This document shows, in pieces, positions 60,611 through 64,000 of a DNA stretch of 64,000 nt. Source of the DNA: Bacterioplanes sp965233665 (GTDB lineage Bacteria > Pseudomonadota > Gammaproteobacteria > Pseudomonadales > Oceanobacteraceae); NCBI GenBank assembly GCA_965233665.1, contig CBDDTG010000009.1, positions 10,851-74,850 of the forward strand. Reading direction: 5' to 3'. How positions within the stretch are numbered: the first letter of the stretch is position 1; every line of letters begins with the position of its first letter. The notes under the pieces were generated by a model. The model ran no database searches, was not told the DNA's origin, and saw nothing but the letters and a program-made list of their open reading frames with translations. Made by a program: the position numbers and the translations under genes.

Positions 60611-61042
60611 CTACTTGCACCAGCCTTGACGTTTCCCACCATCGTAGGGTTTAGCCAGCCCTTCACCAATCAGGATGTCGGCCACGTCCTTGCCGTCTGC
60701 CATGACTGTCGCTACCAGGCGGAAGTACTTTCCACGTTCATAGTCAAGCAAGGTGATAGCCTCGGCACCCTCCAATATCTCCCTCATACGATCCCGCGCA
60801 ACCCTGGCCATGGCCTTCTCTAAGTCGCACTTACCTCTGATCTCGGGAGTGTCCAGACCTCGAACGCGGATACTGATGTCGTCTCCGACAATAGGGGGCC
60901 AGTCTGCGATGTCGACGGTAATGGTATCCCCGTCGTACACACGGACGAGCTCACTGACAGAAGCGCTGTCGGCATGCGTCCAGACAGATGTGAGAAGGGC
61001 GCAGAGGAAGGAGGGTATGAGTAGCTTCAAAGGGACCACCAT
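60611..61042 (-). CDS. Secreted thermonuclease (SNase-like)
   Basis: The 143-residue product from ATG 61042 has a signal peptide (L-L-I-P-S-F-L-C-A-L-L-T-S) and a staphylococcal-nuclease fold: V-Y-D-G-D-T-I-T, then R-V-R-G-L-D-T-P-E-I with the catalytic Arg, Asp and Glu, and a later R-L-V-A-T-V with the second Arg. It would degrade DNA or RNA outside the cytoplasm. A longer start at 61093 runs over the integrase arm sites and lacks a ribosome site; no start is well supported. Confidence 0.8.
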   Translation of the reverse strand: MVVPLKLLIPSFLCALLTSVWTHADSASVSELVRVYDGDTITVDIADWPPIVGDDISIRVRGLDTPEIRGKCDLEKAMARVARDRMREILEGAEAITLLDYERGKYFRLVATVMADGKDVADILIGEGLAKPYDGGKRQGWCK

Positions 61043-61108
61043 TTCAGAATATCCAGTGTTTGATCTTATAAAAAAACCCTTATAAATCAACACCCCTGAT
61101 ATTCTGAA
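61043..61108. repeat. Putative integrase arm-type sites at attR
   Basis: TTCAGAATAT occurs at 61043-61052 on plus (extended TTCAGAATATCCAGT) and at 61099-61108 on minus. It differs by one base from the attL-side TTCCGAATAT(CCAGT) at 6913. Confidence 0.5.
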
Positions 61109-61147
61109 AATAGGGCTTAAGTCATTGAATCTATGGAACTTCCCCCA

Positions 61148-61207
61148 AGACTTAAAATCTCCCGACCTAACGGTCGTGCCGGTTCAAGTCCGGCCTCGGG
61201 CACCATC
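61148..61207 (+). repeat. attR core: tRNA-Leu 3' fragment
   Basis: This is an exact copy of 6785-6844. It lacks the 5' third of the tRNA (acceptor 5' strand and D arm), so it is a non-functional tRNA fragment and not a tRNA gene. It marks the right end of the prophage. Confidence 0.95.
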
Positions 61208-61382
61208 AAGCTTACGTCGAAGCATTAGTCACACCAAGCTCATTCTGAAAGTATCTCTGTGCTACCTGTTTGTAGCAGAATTGTGAACTTGATCACTAAT
61301 ACCTGTCCTTCCAGTCACCTGCATTGCATCCCATTTAAGAATTGATAAATTTGTCGCGTAACCTCCCCGAAAGGACGTGAAC

Positions 61383-61685
61383 ATGGATGCTTACTACACA
61401 CTGATAAAAATAATGAACGCTCCATCGGATAGCCATGTCGTCATTGATGGCTGTGAGCATGAAGTGTTCATTCTTGGACTCTTTCAAGGCGAGCAGGGCG
61501 AAAGCTTTATTGACGCCGTATACCCACTGAACGATCAGCCCGCCAGCAATGACCCGTTTATCTCTCAGCCAGCGCGGGCGCAAGCTGGCTTTGAAGCGTT
61601 ATGCATTGGTGGTCAGTATCGCAATAAGTACGACCGCCGCACTGCTCATGAAGGTGCGGGACGAATGCCATTTATGGTGTTCTGA
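61383..61685 (+). CDS. Hypothetical chromosomal protein
   Basis: The product is 100 residues from ATG 61383 (AGGA about 8 bases upstream). The middle reads as a small alpha/beta protein (S-H-V-V-I-D-G-C-E-H-E-V-F-I-L-G-L-F) and the C-terminus is Arg/Gly-rich. It is the first gene outside attR. No family is recognised. Confidence 0.5.
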   Translation: MDAYYTLIKIMNAPSDSHVVIDGCEHEVFILGLFQGEQGESFIDAVYPLNDQPASNDPFISQPARAQAGFEALCIGGQYRNKYDRRTAHEGAGRMPFMVF

Positions 61686-61950
61686 TCGTATCCTGTAAGT
61701 ATGGCTACACAGCGCTGGGTCCAAGCCCCAAAAGCCCGGCGCAGCTCCAGCTTTGCCAACCTGCCAGTTTTAACTGTTTCCTCATGTATAACCCGCAACC
61801 CGCACTTCTCTGCTTAGCCGCCGGGTTGCTTGCGTCCCATTGGCGCTCACGCTGACCCGCGCAGCAGTCCTTAGATAGCTTCACGCCAGCGCTGCCAGGT
61901 CTGGCACTTTTATTGCTGAATCACGGTGTCTTAGCCTTGAGCAAATGCCT
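61686..61950. other. Gene-free stretch on the right chromosomal flank
   Basis: This has no frame with a plausible start, and I see no strong hairpin. Confidence 0.4.
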
Positions 61951-62032
61951 ATGTCCAGCAAAGCCAAAAAGAAATACGCACAGAAACAGGCAGCCAAGGG
62001 GGGTCAAAAAGCAAACGCAAGCGTCGACAAAA

Positions 62033-62968
62033 ATGCCTTCTTACCGGGTGGATCAGGACATCACGCTGACATCAGGGCAGCGCAAGCGCAAAGGCTTTGC
62101 TGATATCAGCAGCATGCTACCGGCGAGCAAAAAAATAAAAAAGGGCGCCTTTCGCAACGCGTCCAATCGAACGCAACACGGTTACAGCTCCGGCTATCAT
62201 GAGGCTGGCATTACTACTGATACCGTTGATCATTTGCAGCAGCGGGCCGTTAACGCCACTACTGGTATCAGCAGCTTTTCCTCATCGGCACCCAAGCCAC
62301 TGCGGTCGCAGACGTTTTTAGAAACCAATGTTGAGCCCGTATTGTATGCTGGCGATGGTGCGCGTACGGATACCGCACAAACGATTTTGTCGGTGCCCAC
62401 AAAGGATGGCGGCGGCGCAGCCGGGCATTCCGGCTCCGGTGTAAAAACCACCAAGCAAGCCGCCGCTCATGATCTGCTGCGTGAGACCACCGTCGAGATG
62501 CTGCAAAATCCTCACTTAACCGACCGTGCCGCCGCGGTTACCTTTGGTGCACTGAGCGTAGCCAGCATGGCGCCAGGCGAAGTCGCGTCAACCGCCCAGC
62601 AGGCAAAGCAGCTAAAGGCCAAGCAGGTCGCAAGCGAATGGGAGGATCGGCGTGAAGAGGCGAAGGCGAGAGTCGAGTCATTATTCCAATCTCTCTCCCC
62701 GCAGGAACAACAGCAAGTTCATCAGCAAATGAAAAATGTGTTTGGCAAGCTGCCGCAGCAAAGGCAGCTCACGCAGCAGCGCTGCACCTCGCCCGCGCGC
62801 TTTACCGGCAAGCAAGGTGGCAACGCCTTATCGGGTGGCGGATACAGCAGCAAGGCTCATGTCAGCCGCTCCCCAAGTACGGTATTCCAGCCGCAAAGCA
62901 CCGATACGAATCAGCAGGCACGGGAAGCAACTCTGTATATGACCCAGTTATTTCGTGGCAGGCGCTAG
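62033..62968 (+). CDS. Hypothetical Ser/Ala/Gln-rich protein, 5' end uncertain
   Basis: The open frame runs from 61913 (TTG) or 62033 (ATG, 311 aa) to 62968. It is basic at the start (K-K-I-K-K-G-A-F-R) and rich in Ser, Gln, Ala and Thr, with a helical L-F-Q-S-L-S-P-Q-E-Q-Q-Q-V-H region near the end. Another frame, ATG 61951 to 62103 (50 residues, Lys/Ala/Gln-rich), overlaps the 5' end and looks at least as coding. A frameshift or two overlapping genes is possible. No family is recognised. Confidence 0.5.
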   Translation: MPSYRVDQDITLTSGQRKRKGFADISSMLPASKKIKKGAFRNASNRTQHGYSSGYHEAGITTDTVDHLQQRAVNATTGISSFSSSAPKPLRSQTFLETNVEPVLYAGDGARTDTAQTILSVPTKDGGGAAGHSGSGVKTTKQAAAHDLLRETTVEMLQNPHLTDRAAAVTFGALSVASMAPGEVASTAQQAKQLKAKQVASEWEDRREEAKARVESLFQSLSPQEQQQVHQQMKNVFGKLPQQRQLTQQRCTSPARFTGKQGGNALSGGGYSSKAHVSRSPSTVFQPQSTDTNQQAREATLYMTQLFRGRR

Positions 62969-62971
62969 CAA

Positions 62972-63208
62972 CTAGCCAATCTTTGAGCTTCTGTTCAGCA
63001 TCACACCCTGGTAGCACCCCGGCGTACAGGTCAAGCAGCCATTCACGGCAGTGCGAAAGCGCCGGGCCTGGTCCAGTGCATTGACTGCAAAGGGGTAGGC
63101 TCCTAAATAGGTGCGACTGTGAGGTAAGGGTAAGCGGCGGCAATCGCCCGTGTGAATAACATGGTATCCGTCGACCTGGGGTAGATCGCTTACGTAATAG
63201 TGTTTCAT
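62972..63208 (-). CDS. Small conserved-type protein with N-G-C-x2-C motif
   Basis: The 78-residue protein has AGGAGG 7 bases before the ATG. The pattern G-D-C-R-R-L-P, Y-L-G-A-Y and N-G-C-L-T-C-T-P-G-C is one I recognise from small uncharacterised gammaproteobacterial proteins; the four Cys may bind a metal. Confidence 0.7.
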   Translation of the reverse strand: MKHYYVSDLPQVDGYHVIHTGDCRRLPLPHSRTYLGAYPFAVNALDQARRFRTAVNGCLTCTPGCYQGVMLNRSSKIG

Positions 63209-63389
63209 GACGCGCCTCCTTGCAGCTGCGCCATATCATAGTTGGACTTTGACGGTAAGAAAGGCCTGGTTGGCGCTTTCTGTTGTGCGAGATATCGCAC
63301 AGCGTTGATGGCGAAATCACCATTAATTACTGACCAAGCGGTCAGCCTGCGATACCATGCGCGCCTTTTGATTGAGTTGGGAGGTGCTA

Positions 63390-64000
63390 GTGCGTCTTAT
63401 TTCGCGTTTTATTCTATTGCATTTGCTGGGCGCCGCGAGCTGGAGCCTGGCCGCAAACGAGCCACTGCAGGAGCCGTTACAGCAGCCATTAAAAGTAGCG
63501 TTTGTTTATGTGGCACCCGTCGGTGACGCCGGCTGGACGCTGTCGCACGATTTGGGTCGCCAACATGTGCAGCGGTTATTTGGCGAGCGCATTGAAACCC
63601 AGTTTGTTGAGGCAGTCGCGCCAGGGCGCAGCGCCACCGAGGTGCTTGAGCAACTGGTGGAGCAGGGCAATGACATGATCTTCACCACCTCATGGGGGTA
63701 CATGGTGCCCACAGACCGCGTCGCCCAGAGCCATCCAAACGTGTTGTTTGAGCATGCCACCGGCATTCGTCGTGGCGATAATTTATCGACCTATGCCAAT
63801 CGCGCCTACCAAGGGCGCTACCTGGCTGGCATGGTGGCGGGTGCCATGAGTGAGAGCGGCAAAATTGGCTACGTTGCGGCGCACCCGGTGGTCGAGATTA
63901 TTCGTGGCATCAATGCCTTCACCTTAGGGGCCCGCAGTGTCAATCCAGAAGTGGAGGTAGCAGTTGAGTGGAGCCGCTCCTGGTATGACCCAGCTACCGA
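63390..64000 (+). CDS. BMP-family substrate-binding protein (5' part)
   Basis: GTG 63390 has GGGAGG 5 bases upstream, and the frame stays open to the window edge (203 residues). A signal peptide (L-L-H-L-L-G-A-A-S-W-S-L-A-A) is followed by V-A-F-V-Y-V-A-P-V-G-D-A-G-W-T, the mark of BMP/Med periplasmic nucleoside-binding proteins of ABC importers, and by G-Y-V-A-A-H-P-V. There is no lipobox. It probably feeds a purine nucleoside or similar ABC transporter encoded beyond the window. Confidence 0.88.
   Translation, partial: MRLISRFILLHLLGAASWSLAANEPLQEPLQQPLKVAFVYVAPVGDAGWTLSHDLGRQHVQRLFGERIETQFVEAVAPGRSATEVLEQLVEQGNDMIFTTSWGYMVPTDRVAQSHPNVLFEHATGIRRGDNLSTYANRAYQGRYLAGMVAGAMSESGKIGYVAAHPVVEIIRGINAFTLGARSVNPEVEVAVEWSRSWYDPAT

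Larger units (their letters stand above)
6785..61207. mobile_element. Complete temperate podovirus-type prophage, about 54.4 kb
   Basis: The limits are the two copies of the 60-bp tRNA-Leu repeat. Inside are an integrase next to attL, a CI/Cro immunity switch, recombination and O/P replication genes, a lysis cassette, both terminase subunits, portal, scaffold, capsid, tail genes and a giant polyvalent protein. No major gene is obviously broken and both attachment sites are intact, so the element may still be functional. The absence of tail tube, sheath and tape-measure genes, together with a P22-like portal and an N4-gp56-type capsid, points to a podovirus. Confidence 0.93.

Noticed and set aside
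61148..61207. Second tRNA-Leu gene
   Set aside because: Only the 3' part is present; it is the attR copy and cannot fold as a tRNA.
1..64000. CRISPR arrays or rRNA genes
   Set aside because: No regularly spaced identical repeats and no rRNA sequence were noticed anywhere in the window.

Overview
The window is a piece of a gammaproteobacterial chromosome interrupted by one large temperate-phage genome. The left flank carries a histone-deacetylase-family protein (cut by the window edge), a Pat/YfiQ-type protein lysine acetyltransferase, then gacA, uvrC, pgsA and tRNA-Gly, tRNA-Cys and tRNA-Leu. The order gacA-uvrC-pgsA-tRNAs is typical of Pseudomonas and related Pseudomonadales/Oceanospirillales. 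The moderate GC content and unfamiliar flanking genes suggest a relative outside classical Pseudomonas; the genus cannot be told from sequence alone. The right flank (about 61.2 kb onward) has a few small unknown genes and the start of a BMP-family substrate-binding protein.

The prophage lies between two identical 60-bp direct repeats (6785-6844 and 61148-61207) made of the 3' part of tRNA-Leu(UAA), so the element is about 54.4 kb. On the minus strand (14.9 to 6.95 kb) one leftward operon holds small unknown genes, a Bet/RecT annealing protein, a YqaJ-type exonuclease, a MazG-like protein, a membrane-anchored winged-helix protein, a DUF4224 excisionase candidate and the integrase. The immunity region (14.9-16.3 kb) has a CI-like repressor, a Cro-like protein and a set of 16-bp operators (consensus GTCAAG-N4-CTTGAC) over both PL and PR. 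A small secreted Cys-rich protein gene sits inside this region. The rightward early operon (16.1-22.4 kb) encodes lambda-like O and P replication proteins, with an origin-like iteron cluster inside O, then a DUF1367 protein, a RuvC-like resolvase, a membrane protein and SSB.

Between SSB and the lysis genes is an accessory stretch (22.4-25.8 kb) of lower GC. Its core is a tight two-gene cassette: a DUF2971 protein and a membrane coiled-coil protein of the putative abortive-infection type. This is the best candidate for an undescribed defence or exclusion system. Lysis genes (25.9-28.1 kb) and the virion module (28.2-56.8 kb) follow: terminase, P22-like portal, scaffold, N4-gp56-type capsid, connectors, a tail/fibre region with a duplicated module, internal virion proteins and a 3452-residue polyvalent protein with ParB-like, DNA-methyltransferase and metallopeptidase-like parts. 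The gene set indicates a temperate podovirus.

The right end (56.8-61.1 kb) is a string of probable lysogen-expressed cargo genes: small membrane proteins, a lipoprotein, an XRE regulator, a ribbon-helix-helix protein, a two-helix membrane protein of AT-rich composition and a secreted thermonuclease next to attR.
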